Part shown: positions 1 to 8,176 of the stretch, piece by piece
How positions within the stretch are numbered: position 1 is the first letter of the stretch
How the letters are laid out: every line of letters starts with the position of its first letter
Origin: Streptomyces coeruleorubidus
GTDB lineage: Bacteria > Actinomycetota > Actinomycetes > Streptomycetales > Streptomycetaceae
Assembly: GCF_008705135.1 (NCBI RefSeq)
Contig: NZ_CP023694.1
Location: 9,213,001-9,277,000, forward strand
Length of the DNA stretch: 64,000 bases
Direction: 5' to 3'
Notes under the pieces: model-generated
Seen by the model: only the letters and a program-made list of their open reading frames with translations
Told to the model about the DNA's origin: nothing
Database searches by the model: none
Program-made: the position numbers and the translations under genes

Positions 1-102
1 CTGCGCGAATTCGCCGCCATCCTGTGGCTGGACCGCCTCCCCCTGGTCGGACTCAGCCTGCTGTTGGCAGTGCCGGTGGCGACGGCGGTCTTCGAGCACT
101 GA
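1..102 (+). CDS. 3' end of an unidentified, hydrophobic-tailed protein (partial)
   Basis: Frame 1 is open from the window edge to a TGA at 100-102 and gives 33 residues ending in VATAVFEH. The segment after the charged stretch (LPLVGLSLLLAVPVATAVF) looks like a membrane-spanning helix, so this is probably the C-terminal helix of an integral membrane protein. Too little is present to name a family. The start lies outside the window. Confidence 0.5.
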   Translation: MREFAAILWLDRLPLVGLSLLLAVPVATAVFEH

Positions 103-252
103 AGCGCCGGACGCAGACCTCGTAAGAGGTCCTAGCAAAGGCGCCGTACATGGCGCGGTTGAGGAGGGGAGAGGGCTGGCCAGGCTGCCCGACCGGTGCG
201 GCGAGAGTGCGTGCCGGGCGTCGCGGGGCAGGCGGGACTTTGCGGACACGCC

Positions 253-1161
253 CTAGGTCCTGTCCGGCGAATCTTGGCTGATGGTCGCCAGCAGATGTGT
301 AACCAGGGGATTATGGTCGTTCTCGCGCCAGGCGACGGCCACTCGTGTACGGGCGGTGTGGGGTTCGATCCTGCGGAAGGCGACGCCTTTGAGGCGGATG
401 CGTCGGATGCTCGCCGGGGCCAGGGAGACGCCCAGGCCCGTTTCAACAAGGGCGCACACGGTTTGCCACTCCACCGCGTGCTGGACCACCTGCGGTGTGA
501 ACCCTGCTGCTGTGCACAGGCCGATGATCTGGTCGTGCAGTGGCGGGCCGACCATGCGGGGAAGCAGCACGAAGGGCGAGTCCGCCAACTGTGAAAGCTG
601 TACGGCCCGTTGACCTGCTAAATGATGGGTGGACGGCAGCACGGCCACGAAAGGCTCGCTGAGTACCGTCCTGAAGACGAGCTCTGTCTCGTCGGTGGGG
701 GGTTCGCGTAGTAGACCGATGTCGATAGTCTGGTCATGCAGGGCAGCGATCTGCGGAGCGGTCGTCATCTCGTGGATGTCCAGGTGCACTCCAGGAAACT
801 GATGACGGAAGGTGCGCAGCAGGCCGGGCAGGATCGTCAGGGCGAGGGAGGCGGCGAAGCCGATCCGTAGGCGGCCGGCCCGGCCACTGCCGACGGCCCG
901 GGCTGCGGCCAGGCCGTCCGAGAGGTCGGTGAGTGCCCGCCGGGCGGCGGGCAGCAGTTCGCTGCCGGCTGGGGTGAGGGTGACCCGCCCTGGGGCGCGG
1001 GTGAACAACGCGTGGCCGACCTTGTCCTCCAGGCGGCGGATCTGCTGGCTCAGCGGTGGCTGGGCGATGCCCAGGCGGGCGGCCGCGTGGCCGAAGTGGA
1101 GTTCCTCGGCGAGCACGACGAAGGCGTGCAACTGCGGTAGGGGGAGTTCGGGGCGCTCCAT
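253..1161 (-). CDS. LysR-family transcriptional regulator
   Basis: A 302-residue protein, normal for LysR regulators. Residues 1-65 form the winged helix-turn-helix (LPQLHAFVVLAEELHFGHAA, then QPPLSQQIRRLE), and the rest is the type-2 periplasmic-binding-like effector domain. The ATG at 1161 begins right at the HTH, as usual in the family. It is divergent from the RidA-ABM gene at 1234 with 72 bp between starts, the classic layout in which a LysR protein controls both itself and its neighbour; that target is an inference. The last codons run into a sequence resembling an IS end (255-275), so the extreme C-terminus may have been altered. Confidence 0.9.
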   Translation of the reverse strand: MERPELPLPQLHAFVVLAEELHFGHAAARLGIAQPPLSQQIRRLEDKVGHALFTRAPGRVTLTPAGSELLPAARRALTDLSDGLAAARAVGSGRAGRLRIGFAASLALTILPGLLRTFRHQFPGVHLDIHEMTTAPQIAALHDQTIDIGLLREPPTDETELVFRTVLSEPFVAVLPSTHHLAGQRAVQLSQLADSPFVLLPRMVGPPLHDQIIGLCTAAGFTPQVVQHAVEWQTVCALVETGLGVSLAPASIRRIRLKGVAFRRIEPHTARTRVAVAWRENDHNPLVTHLLATISQDSPDRT

Positions 1162-1233
1162 ACGCCTAGAGATATCAGACCGTACATGCGACCGTATTAG
1201 ACGTATCAGTGCTGGTCATTTAGCGTTCGGCGC
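1162..1233. promoter_or_regulatory. Divergent LysR / RidA-ABM control region
   Basis: The 72-bp spacer is AT-richer than its surroundings and contains the heptamer GACCGTA twice in direct orientation, 12 bp apart start to start (around 1180 and 1192). It is the obvious place for LysR binding and for both promoters. No convincing -35/-10 pair could be fixed by eye. Confidence 0.4.
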
Positions 1234-2016
1234 ATGACAGAGCGACGCGCGATCCTCAGCGGCTCGACCTTTGAGGGGCAGATCGGCTATGCCCGTGCTG
1301 TGGTCGACGGCGACTGGGTGCATGTGTCCGGGACGACCGGGTTCGACTACGCCACCATGACGATCTCCGACGACGTGGTGGAGCAGGCCGAGCAGTGCCT
1401 GCGCAATATCGAGGCCGCCCTTGCCGAAGCGGAGTGCACCTTCGCCGACGTGGTGCGTGTGCGCTACCTACTGCCCGACCGCGAGGACTTCGAACCCTGC
1501 TGGCCGGTCCTGCGCCGCGCCTTCGGCAACGTGCAGCCGGCCGCCACGATGCTCATGTGCGGTCTCGCCGACCCGCGGATGAAGATCGAAATAGAGGTGT
1601 CCGCGCGGCGGCGCTTCCCGCCTCACGGTGGCGCCATGAGCAATCACTCGGAAGCGCCTGTTGCGCCCGTCGAAGCGTATGAACCCCCGTACTACGTGGC
1701 TGTCTTCACTACGGTGCGAACCCAGGACCAGAGCGGCTACAGCGAGACCGACGCCCGCCTGGAGGACCTGGTGAAGGACGTCCCCGGGTACCTGGGGATG
1801 GACCACGCGCAGACTCCCGGCGGGCTTGGCATCACCGTCAGCTACTTCCGCGACGCCGACGCCCTCACCCAGTGGCGGACCAACGCCGAGCACCGCGCGG
1901 CGCAACAGCGCGGGCGAGCCGAGTGGTACCAGAGCTACACACTGCATGTGGCGAAAGTGGAACGCAGCAACGGGTTCACGCGAGCGCAGGACCCGCAGAG
2001 CCCGACAGCAGGCTGA
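1234..2016 (+). CDS. RidA-like domain fused to an antibiotic-biosynthesis-monooxygenase (ABM) domain
   Basis: 260 residues in two parts. Residues 1-128 match the RidA/YjgF family (start with ILSGSTFEGQIGYARA, core VSGTTGFDYAT, end DPRMKIEIEVSARRR), which deaminates reactive enamine/imine intermediates. Residues about 145-250 look like an ABM dimeric ferredoxin-like barrel (YYVAVFTTVRT, VPGYLGMDHAQ, GITVSYFRDADALTQWR), a fold used by small monooxygenases and heme-interacting enzymes. An internal ATG at 1636 exactly begins the second domain, so two former genes may have merged by loss of a stop codon, or an internal start may still be used. The LysR gene upstream probably regulates it. Confidence 0.8.
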   Translation: MTERRAILSGSTFEGQIGYARAVVDGDWVHVSGTTGFDYATMTISDDVVEQAEQCLRNIEAALAEAECTFADVVRVRYLLPDREDFEPCWPVLRRAFGNVQPAATMLMCGLADPRMKIEIEVSARRRFPPHGGAMSNHSEAPVAPVEAYEPPYYVAVFTTVRTQDQSGYSETDARLEDLVKDVPGYLGMDHAQTPGGLGITVSYFRDADALTQWRTNAEHRAAQQRGRAEWYQSYTLHVAKVERSNGFTRAQDPQSPTAG

Positions 2017-2203
2017 CCAACCGAGACCACCTCAGCGACCGTCCCCGGCACAGCTCCCATCGAACGGGTCGGCGTTTCCCTCCCGAGCCTGAGGGAATCC
2101 CCGGGCTGTGCCAGCGTCTTTAACGCCGCGGACGAGTACACCTCCGCCAACCGTCCCGTCACGCGGCAAGACACGGCGAATTCGACAGCTGCCTTGCTGC
2201 GTC
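2017..2203. other. Intergenic stretch, no gene seen
   Basis: Nothing beyond short shadow ORFs. It separates the RidA-ABM gene from an inverted IS5 remnant. Confidence 0.4.
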
Positions 2204-2509
2204 CTACGGGTGGAGCCAGAGCCGGATCGCGGCGATGGTGACCGTGCCATGGAATACATAGGCCCGCTTATCGTAGCGGGTTGCCACGGCTCGAAAGCTC
2301 TTGAGCCGGTTGATCGTGCGCTCCACTTCATTAAGGCGGCGGTAGATCGCTCGGTCGAAGCCGGTCGGCCGACCGCCCTTACCGCCACGGCGTCGGCGGT
2401 TGGCGCGCTGGTCCCGCGGCTCCGGGATGGTGTGCTTGATTTTATCCGAAAGATCACCCGCCCCACGAAGTTCGGAACGATCGGCCCACAGATGAGTCAC
2501 CCGACCCAT
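2204..2509 (-). pseudogene. IS5-family transposase, C-terminal remnant
   Basis: The minus-strand frame gives about 100 residues that match the end of IS5-type DDE transposases: GGRPTGFDRAIYRRLNEVE, then TINRLKSFRAVATRYDKRAY and a hydrophobic end. The same tail is seen in the transposase at 52341-53314 (GGRPPGFDEQRYKKGNTVER, RAVATRYDKRGY), so the two belong to one IS group. The N-terminal half with the first two acidic residues is missing. It is a dead remnant. Confidence 0.8.
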
Positions 2510-2519
2510 CGGACAGGGC

Positions 2520-2799
2520 CTAAGCGACTAGCGAGTTGTAGAGCTCGGTCATTTCGGTCTCGAAGGGAGGCGCGTTGAGTTCCCGGGCGGCCGGGATCAC
2601 CCGTTCGCGAAGAAAGCGGTCGTGATGTTCCGCAGACTCCCAGACATCGACAACCTGCCAACCGCCTCCCTCCAGCGGCGCGGCGTAGTGGGCGATCATC
2701 CCACTCGGCAGGTTGTTAGGGTCAGGAATCCTGGTCGATGGTCGCCTGGTAGAGCTCCTTGGTCCAATCAGGGCTGTGGTGATACGCAAGGATGGGCAC
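2520..2799 (-). pseudogene. Small ABM-like (dimeric alpha/beta barrel) protein, frameshifted
   Basis: Reading from a GTG at 2799, which follows a strong AAGGAGGG ribosome site, gives PILAYHHSPDWTKELYQATI; a single frame change near 2725 is needed to join this to IPDPNNLPSGMIAHYAAPLE and on to the TAG at 2520. The joined protein is about 92 residues with the WQVVDVWESAEHHDRF pattern common in small ABM/heme-degrading-like barrels. As it stands the frame is broken, so I call it a pseudogene; a sequencing error would restore it. Function unknown. Confidence 0.65.
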
Positions 2800-3574
2800 C
2801 CGCCAGCCCTCCTTTCATGCTGGTCGGTCTTTGCTCACGACGCTGGGTATCGGGGCTGAGGGCCGCGACCGCTGATACTCCAACCAGCGTGCTGCCGCAG
2901 CATCCGCTTGGCCTCAGGGGCGAGAGACCGCGCTCCAAGCGGCTTAGCGAGGCCCTGATGGCGGCCTGCCCGCCGGGAGCCGACACTCGCTGGCCCGCCC
3001 TGTACGTCAAGGCCCGTGCGGACGGCGACCGCCCTCACCGGGCGCTGCGTCCGGGGCAAAGTCGACGACCATGCGGGCGCCGAACAGCAGCTCGTCGCGG
3101 CCGGCCGCGAGCAGGGCGGCGAGGTCGCCGGTGCCTTCCTCCAGCTGCGCGGGGGCGGGGGGCACTGTGTCGGCTGGGGCGGTCAGGACGATGGCGCTGG
3201 ACGTCAGCCGCCGAGCCTTCGTACGGCTGGAGCGGCAGGCTTCGCTGAAGGCGGTGCGGATCCTGGTCGCCACGCTGGAGGCCGCGGACTGGACCGTAGA
3301 AGCCGGCCACAATCTACGCCGACGAGCTGCGCGCGCTACCAGGGGCAGAACCGGTGCCCGTCCATGTCTGCCGTGCCGTCCGAGGGCGCCAGTACTGCAC
3401 GCGGTGGCGTGGCCACTCCGACGAGCACCAGGACGACCGGACGCTGCACCAGTGGGTAGACGACGCCCCGCAGCCACCGCCCCGCTAGCCGAGTCCGATG
3501 TCTTCAGATATGGGCGCAGTCGCGGTGCGGCGGGGGGCGTGCTGTCCTGAGAATGTACGCAGGAGAGCTCAGCT
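2800..3574. other. Unresolved decayed stretch
   Basis: No ORF here has convincing coding character. Two short pieces look possibly ancestral: plus strand from about 3190 (RRAFVRLERQASLKAVRILV...) and plus strand 3312-3488 (IYADELRALPGAEPVPVHVC ... ending before TAG), which lie in different frames and could be one protein broken by an indel near 3300. No family recognised. Confidence 0.3.
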
Positions 3575-3790
3575 ATGCGTCACCTCCGGACTTCCGTCCT
3601 CGCCTCCGCTCGGTCGCCCGCGCCGACCGGAGCGGGAGGAGGACTGCTCCCGGCGCGGGAGCTCGCGGTCGCGTGGTCGCTGATCCTCCTGGTCGTTGTG
3701 CCGGCGTGGGTGCTGACCGTCGGGCAGGCACGGGACATGGGGGTCGAGCCGGGCACGATGGGGATGGCGCTGCCGCTGTTCTTGTTGCGC
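3575..3790 (+). pseudogene. N-terminal fragment of a membrane protein
   Basis: From the ATG at 3575 (preceded by GGAGAG) about 70 residues are plausible: a basic start MRHLRTSVLASAR, then a hydrophobic helix AVAWSLILLVVVPAWVLTV and a second hydrophobic run GMALPLFLL. The frame then reads into unrelated sequence and stops at 3862. The abrupt switch at about 3790, where another frame becomes coding, shows that a longer gene was cut here. Family unknown. Confidence 0.5.
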
Positions 3791-3955
3791 GGAAGCAGCG
3801 GTCCCAGCACTACACCCGAGACGGCGGTCAAGTACCCGACAGCCGCAAGCACGCCGAGATGATGGCTGGCGACTGCGAACTCAAGCTCAGAGGCTACGAG
3901 GTCTTCCGATTCGGCCACGACGAACTGAGGGATGCGGAACCAGCCAGGAACCATC
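3790..3955 (+). pseudogene. Fragment of a nuclease-like Streptomyces protein
   Basis: In the frame beginning RSQHYTRDGGQVPDSRKHAE the text MMAGDCELKLRGYEVFRFG and HDELRD resembles the core of restriction-endonuclease-fold proteins of the DUF559/Vsr-like kind, where a D...ELRGYEV(F/Y)RF pattern recurs. Only about 50 residues remain, joined upstream to a membrane-protein piece and downstream to a DUF6233 piece. The family match is from memory and uncertain. Confidence 0.35.
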
Positions 3956-4201
3956 GCGGACGCGGAGCGGCGCGAGGAGGAGCGCCAGCGCGGCATCGAG
4001 GCTCGGCCACCGGAGCCGGACTGGCTGATCGAGCGGGGTCTGTCCGGCGGGGACGCGGTCGACGTCCACGTCGGCGGCTGCTGGAACGCGGGGAAGCGCT
4101 CGAAGGGCGTCACTCAGGAGCAGGCACTGCACGCCCTCGCCGAGGGGGCCAAGCCCTGCCTGCAGTGCGAGCCCGACAACGCGCTGGGGTTCCTCGACTA
4201 G
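3932..4201 (+). pseudogene. DUF6233 protein, N-terminally truncated
   Basis: The readable homology starts at IADAERREEERQRGIEARPP and continues through PDWLIERGLSGGDAVDVHVG, GCWNAGKRSKGVTQEQALHA and CLQCEPDNALGFLD to the TAG at 4199-4201. The intact paralogue at 19829-20164 has a further ~30 N-terminal residues (RLALLRFLERVQERDLARTR) that are absent here. The conserved Cys residues (GxCW, CxxC) look like a metal-binding site. Function of the family is unknown. An IS element begins immediately after the stop, using its TA. Confidence 0.65.
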
Positions 4202-4207
4202 GGTCTG

Positions 4208-5115
4208 TTGCGAAAGTCGATCTTGATCGTGGATGATCATGCTCTGTGGGGCGTGGTGACGAATGGCCAGTGGGCCCGGCTGGAGCCGTTGTTGCCGCTG
4301 GGCATCAAGCCGGGCCGTCCGCCGGTGTGGACGCGGCGGCAGCTGATAGACGGCATACGGTGGCGGACCCGGACGGGTGCCCCCTGGCGCGACGTGCCGG
4401 AACGCTATGGGCCCTGGGATCGGGTCTATGACTTGTTCCGCCGCTGGCAGCGGGATGACACCTGGGCCAGGATCGTCACCCAGCTCCAGGCCGAGGCGGA
4501 CGCGAAGGGCCTGATCACCTGGGACGTGAACGTAGACTCCACCGTCTGCCGGGCCCACCAACACGCGGCCGGGGCAGCGAAAAGGGGGGTCTGCAAAAGG
4601 AGCCGCCCGGCGGCATTGCCGTCGAGCCGGCCGACCACGGCCTCGGACGCTCCCGGGGCGGTCTGACGACCAAGATCCACCTTGCCGTCGAGCAGGGGCA
4701 GAAGCCTCTGTCGGTGCTGATCACGGCCGGGCAGCGAGGCGACTCTCCGCAGTTCGAGTCGGTCCTGGACGCGATCCGGGTGCCGCGGATCGGTCCTGGT
4801 CGACCCCGTAAGCGACCGGACCGTGTGCGGGCCGACAAGGCGTACGACTCCCGCCGCAACCGCGCCTACCTGCGAAGACGGGGTATCAAGGCGACCGTTC
4901 CGGTCCCGGCGGACCGAGTCCGCAACCGCCAGGAACTCGGCTCCCGAGGTGGTCGGCCGCCGAAGTTCGACAAGACCGACTACCGCGAGCGCCACGCGGT
5001 CGAATGCGGGATCAACCGCCTCAAGCGTCACCGGGCCGTGGCCACGAGTTACGACAAGCTTGCCGTCCGTTACGAGGCGACCGTGTTGGTGGCAGTCCTC
5101 AACGAGTGGTTGTGA
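4208..5115 (+). CDS. IS5-family transposase of IS-A (two frames, probable -1 frameshift)
   Basis: The first frame (4208-4666; likely start GTG at 4253 or 4256) has WARLEPLLPLGIKPGRPPVW, WRDVPERYGPWDRVYDLF and the first catalytic Asp in VNVDSTVCRAHQHAA. The second (up to TGA 5115) has LTTKIHLAVEQGQKPLSVLI, the second Asp in VRADKAYDSR and the Glu region ECGINRLKRHRAVATSYDKL. The two join by a -1 slip at A4G6 (4580-4589), a classical slippery run, which many IS5-type elements use to make the fusion transposase. It may equally be a mutation. The DDE residues are all retained. Confidence 0.8.
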
Positions 5116-5137
5116 CCAGTGGGTTCTGCCGTCGACC

Positions 5138-5587
5138 TCAGGCTGTCGGTTTCGGCACGGCGCAGGCGTCGGCGATAGCCCGCGTGTCCCAGTAGAAGGG
5201 ACGGACCTCGGTGATCCGCCCGTCCTTGACCGTGATCGCTTGCAGAATGGGGAAGCTGAGTTCACGGCCGGTCGCGCGAGCGCGAGCACGGACCTGTGTG
5301 AGCACGACCGCAGTCTCGCCGGTGGCCAGGAACTCCTGCTCCACCATGTCGAACGACTCCCACACCTCTCCCATCATGAGGAAGAACTGCGTCATGCCCT
5401 TGTGCCCACGCCAAATGCCTCCATAGGGCAGAGCATCTGCTTGATGCAGCTCGACATCCGGCGCAAAGAAGGGAGCGAGCAGGTCGAACGAAGCCTCGCC
5501 AGGGCCTCCCGCCGCCAGGTACTCCGCCTCAGCCGCATACAAGGCGGTGAGAACTGTTGCTGACTCCGTAGTGGATGACATCGTCAT
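5138..5587 (-). CDS. SnoaL-like / NTF2-fold protein
   Basis: 149 residues from the ATG at 5587 (a second ATG at 5581 is also possible). The sequence YAAEAEYLAAGG, FDLLAPFFAPDVELHQADAL, WRGHKGMTQFFLMMGEVWES and the strands ending WDTRAIADACAVP fit the cone-like NTF2/SnoaL fold, used by polyketide cyclases, isomerases and many orphan proteins. No specific catalytic set can be named. The gene lies tail-to-tail with the IS-A transposase, 22 bp away, and inside the inferred right end of that element, so it may be mobile cargo. Confidence 0.75.
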   Translation of the reverse strand: MTMSSTTESATVLTALYAAEAEYLAAGGPGEASFDLLAPFFAPDVELHQADALPYGGIWRGHKGMTQFFLMMGEVWESFDMVEQEFLATGETAVVLTQVRARARATGRELSFPILQAITVKDGRITEVRPFYWDTRAIADACAVPKPTA

Positions 5588-5676
5588 GCCGCCAGCATGA
5601 GCACCACAGCAGGACCTTGCTGGCGGCAATCAGACATCGTTGTGCCGCGCCGTCGGCACTTCCGCAACACGCCCTA

Positions 5677-6546
5677 AAGGGTGTTGCAGAAGGCTTGGTG
5701 GCGGGCATTTTGCCTGTATGGGTGGGGTGTTGAGGGCTGAGTTGGTGTGGGTGGAGACGTTCACCGGGTTGCCGATGGGGCGCTTTGAAAAGCTGCTGCG
5801 GGTGGTGCGGGAGCGAGGCGGCAATGGCCCCGGTGGTGGCCGGCCGTGGTGTCTTCCGCTGGCCGAGCGGGTGCTGCTGGTCGCCGTGTACTACCGCACG
5901 AACCTCACGATGCGGCAGCTCGCGCCGCTGTTCGGCTGCTCGCCTGCCACTGTCTGCCGGGTCATCCAGCGGCTGGGACCCTTGCTTGCGCTGGAGCCGG
6001 CGCCCAGGCCGGTGCCGGGCACCGACCGGTTATGGATCGTGGACGGCACCCTGGTCCCGGTCCGTGACCGGCAGGTCGCAGCCTCCTCGCGCAACTACCG
6101 GTTCTCGGCGAATGTGCAGGTCATCATCGATGCCGACACCCGCCTGGTGGTGGCATCGGCCCGGCCGGCACCCGGCAACAAGGCGGATGCGCATGTCTGG
6201 CGCGAGTCGGTCCTGCCGGACGTGGCGGCGGGCACGACGGTGATCGCGGACGGCGCCTACCTGGGCACCGGGCTGATCGTCCCGCACCGCAGACGAGCCG
6301 GACGTCCACTCCTGCGCGGCCAGGAGGAAGACAACACCGAACACCGGCGCGTGCGGGCCCGCGTCGAGCACACCTTCGCCCGCATGAAAAATTGGAAGAT
6401 CCTGCGCGACTGCCGCCAGAGGGGCGACGGCCTCCACCACGCCGTCCAGGCCGTAGCCACCATGCACAACCTCGCCATGGCAGGGTGAAACAGCAGGCCA
6501 GCCATCACCCAGACATGCCCACCACCAAGCCTTCTGCAACACCCTT
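5677..6546. mobile_element. IS5-family element IS-B, copy 1 (870 bp)
   Basis: Begins AAGGGTGTTGCAGAAGGC and ends with the exact inverse GCCTTCTGCAACACCCTT. It is flanked by TA at 5675-5676 and 6547-6548. The right TA is also the left TA of copy 2, so the two copies share one dinucleotide. It encodes one transposase (5718-6488). Confidence 0.9.
5718..6488 (+). CDS. IS-B transposase, copy 1 (DDE_Tnp_4/HARBI1-like)
   Basis: 256 residues. I chose the ATG at 5718, inside the element; the longer frame starts outside the left inverted repeat. An N-terminal helix-turn-helix (LTMRQLAPLFGCSPATVCRV) is followed by the DDE core: WIVDGTLVPVRD (first Asp), VIADGAYLGTG (second Asp) and RVRARVEHTFARMKNW (Glu). 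This is the HARBI1-like DDE_Tnp_4 type placed in the IS5 family. All three acidic residues are present, so it may be active. A TTA codon (6030-6032) makes translation depend on the rare leucyl tRNA (bldA) in Streptomyces. Confidence 0.9.
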   Translation: MGGVLRAELVWVETFTGLPMGRFEKLLRVVRERGGNGPGGGRPWCLPLAERVLLVAVYYRTNLTMRQLAPLFGCSPATVCRVIQRLGPLLALEPAPRPVPGTDRLWIVDGTLVPVRDRQVAASSRNYRFSANVQVIIDADTRLVVASARPAPGNKADAHVWRESVLPDVAAGTTVIADGAYLGTGLIVPHRRRAGRPLLRGQEEDNTEHRRVRARVEHTFARMKNWKILRDCRQRGDGLHHAVQAVATMHNLAMAG

Positions 6547-6548
6547 TA

Positions 6549-7418
6549 AAGGGTGTTGCAGAAGGCTTGGTGGCGGGCATTTTGCCTGTATGGGTGGGGT
6601 GTTGAGGGCTGAGTTGGTGTGGGTGGAGACGTTCACCGGGTTGCCGATGGGGCGCTTTGAAAAGCTGCTGCGGGTGGTGCGGGAGCGAGGCGGCAATGGC
6701 CCCGGTGGTGGCCGGCCGTGGTGTCTTCCGCTGGCCGAGCGGGTGCTGCTGGTCGCCGTGTACTACCGCACGAACCTCACGATGCGGCAGCTCGCGCCGC
6801 TGTTCGGCTGCTCGCCTGCCACTGTCTGCCGGGTCATCCAGCGGCTGGGACCCTTGCTTGCGCTGGAGCCGGCGCCCAGGCCGGTGCCGGGCACCGACCG
6901 GTTATGGATCGTGGACGGCACCCTGGTCCCGGTCCGTGACCGGCAGGTCGCAGCCTCCTCGCGCAACTACCGGTTCTCGGCGAATGTGCAGGTCATCATC
7001 GATGCCGACACCCGCCTGGTGGTGGCATCGGCCCGGCCGGCACCCGGCAACAAGGCGGACGCGCATGTCTGGCGCGAGTCGGTCCTGCCGGACGTGGCGG
7101 CGGGCACGACGGTGATCGCGGACGGCGCCTACCTGGGCACCGGGCTGATCGTCCCGCACCGCAGACGAGCCGGACGTCCACTCCTGCGCGGCCAGGAGGA
7201 AGACAACGCCGAACACCGGCGCGTGCGGGCCCGCGTCGAGCACACCTTCGCCCGCATGAAGAATTGGAAGATCCTGCGCGACTGCCGCCAGAGGGGCGAC
7301 GGCCTCCACCACGCCGTCCAGGCCGTAGCCACCATGCACAACCTCGCCATGGCAGGGTGAAACAGCAGGCCAGCCATCACCCAGACATGCCCACCACCAA
7401 GCCTTCTGCAACACCCTT
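6549..7418. mobile_element. IS5-family element IS-B, copy 2 (870 bp)
   Basis: A second 870-bp copy directly after copy 1, same orientation, with the same ends and flanked by TA at 6547-6548 and 7419-7420. It differs from copy 1 at three positions I found (7060, 7208, 7261), one of them changing Thr to Ala. Its right end interrupts an IS21 istA gene. Confidence 0.9.
6590..7360 (+). CDS. IS-B transposase, copy 2
   Basis: 256 residues from the ATG at 6590, the position equivalent to 5718. Identical to the copy-1 product except Ala for Thr in the motif EEDNAEHRRVRARVEH, next to the catalytic Glu. The DDE residues and the TTA codon (6902-6904) are kept. Since the two reading frames are both full length, either copy could supply transposase for both elements and for the MITE at 36450. 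Confidence 0.9.
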   Translation: MGGVLRAELVWVETFTGLPMGRFEKLLRVVRERGGNGPGGGRPWCLPLAERVLLVAVYYRTNLTMRQLAPLFGCSPATVCRVIQRLGPLLALEPAPRPVPGTDRLWIVDGTLVPVRDRQVAASSRNYRFSANVQVIIDADTRLVVASARPAPGNKADAHVWRESVLPDVAAGTTVIADGAYLGTGLIVPHRRRAGRPLLRGQEEDNAEHRRVRARVEHTFARMKNWKILRDCRQRGDGLHHAVQAVATMHNLAMAG

Positions 7419-7420
7419 TA

Positions 7421-8176
7421 GGCCGCGGCCGGTGAGCGAGTACTTCGCCGTCGAACGGCCGTTGCTGCAGCCGTTACCGGACGAACCCTTCGAGACGGGG
7501 AGGCTGTTCAGCCTGCGGGTGGACCGCTTCAGCCAGATCAGTGTCCGTACCAACCGCTATTCGGTGCCGGTGCGGCTGATCGGCCGGACCGTCCGGGCCA
7601 TGCTGTACGCGTCCAAGCTGGTGGTCTACGACGGCCAGCAGGAGGTCGCCCGCCATGAACGGCTGATCGCCAAGGGGAAGACCCGGCTTGATCTGGACCA
7701 CTACCTGGAGGCGCTGGTCCGCAAGCCCGGTGCGTTTCCCGGGGCCACCGCCCTTGAACAGGCCCGCCCCGCAGGGAAGTTCACGCCGGTTCATGACGCC
7801 TGGTGGGAGGCGGCGAAGGCTGCCCATGGCGAGCGGGACGGCACTCGGGCTCTGATCGAGGTCCTGTTGATGGGCCGCCACGTCTCCCATGAACTCCTGG
7901 TCGCCGGACTTGCCTCCGCGCTCAGGGCCGGCGCCCTGACCCCGGACGCGGTCGCCCTGGAGGCACGGAAGGCGGCCGAAGCCGACGAGGTCGCGGCTCC
8001 GGTTGTCCCTGCGGAGCCGGAACGGACGAACGTGACCTTGCTGACCGAACGGCGGCTGGCCCAGCTGCCGCCCGACGCCCGGCCGCTGCCCTCGGTCGCG
8101 GCCTACGACCAGCTGCTGCGAGTCCGGCAGCCGGCCGACCGCCGACCGCCCCGCCCTCCAGAAAGAGATGCCGTGA
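7421..8176 (+). pseudogene. istA: istA of an IS21-family element, 3' part
   Basis: The readable protein begins at the IS-B junction with VSEYFAVERPLLQPLPDEPF and contains the beta-barrel and C-terminal parts of IstA (RVDRFSQISVRTNRYSVPV, GRTVRAMLYASKLVVYDG, KTRLDLDHYLEALVRKPGAF). The N-terminal HTH and DDE core are missing, removed by IS-B insertion or deletion. Near the end the open frame runs straight into istB; a neighbouring frame ends ...ALQKEMP before a TGA at 8174-8176 that would overlap the istB GTG by four bases, as in normal IS21. A one-base indel near 8125 therefore seems to have fused the frames. Confidence 0.8.

Larger units (their letters stand above)
4201..5674. mobile_element. 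IS5-family element IS-A with an apparent passenger gene
   Basis: Ends GGGTCTGTTGCGAAAGT (4201-4217) and, read inward on the other strand, GGGCGTGTTGCGGAAGT (5674-5658) agree at 14 of 17 positions. Both are flanked by TA (4199-4200 and 5675-5676), the target duplication of several IS5 subgroups. Between them lie a frameshifted transposase (4208-5115) and a minus-strand SnoaL-like gene (5138-5587). Typical IS5 elements of this type are near 0.9 kb, so the additional 0.5 kb is unusual. The right TIR assignment is by eye. Confidence 0.6.

Noticed and set aside
5640..5717. An earlier ATG for the first IS-B transposase
   Set aside because: It lies outside the left inverted repeat of the element; ATG 5718 is inside and is matched by ATG 6590 in copy 2.
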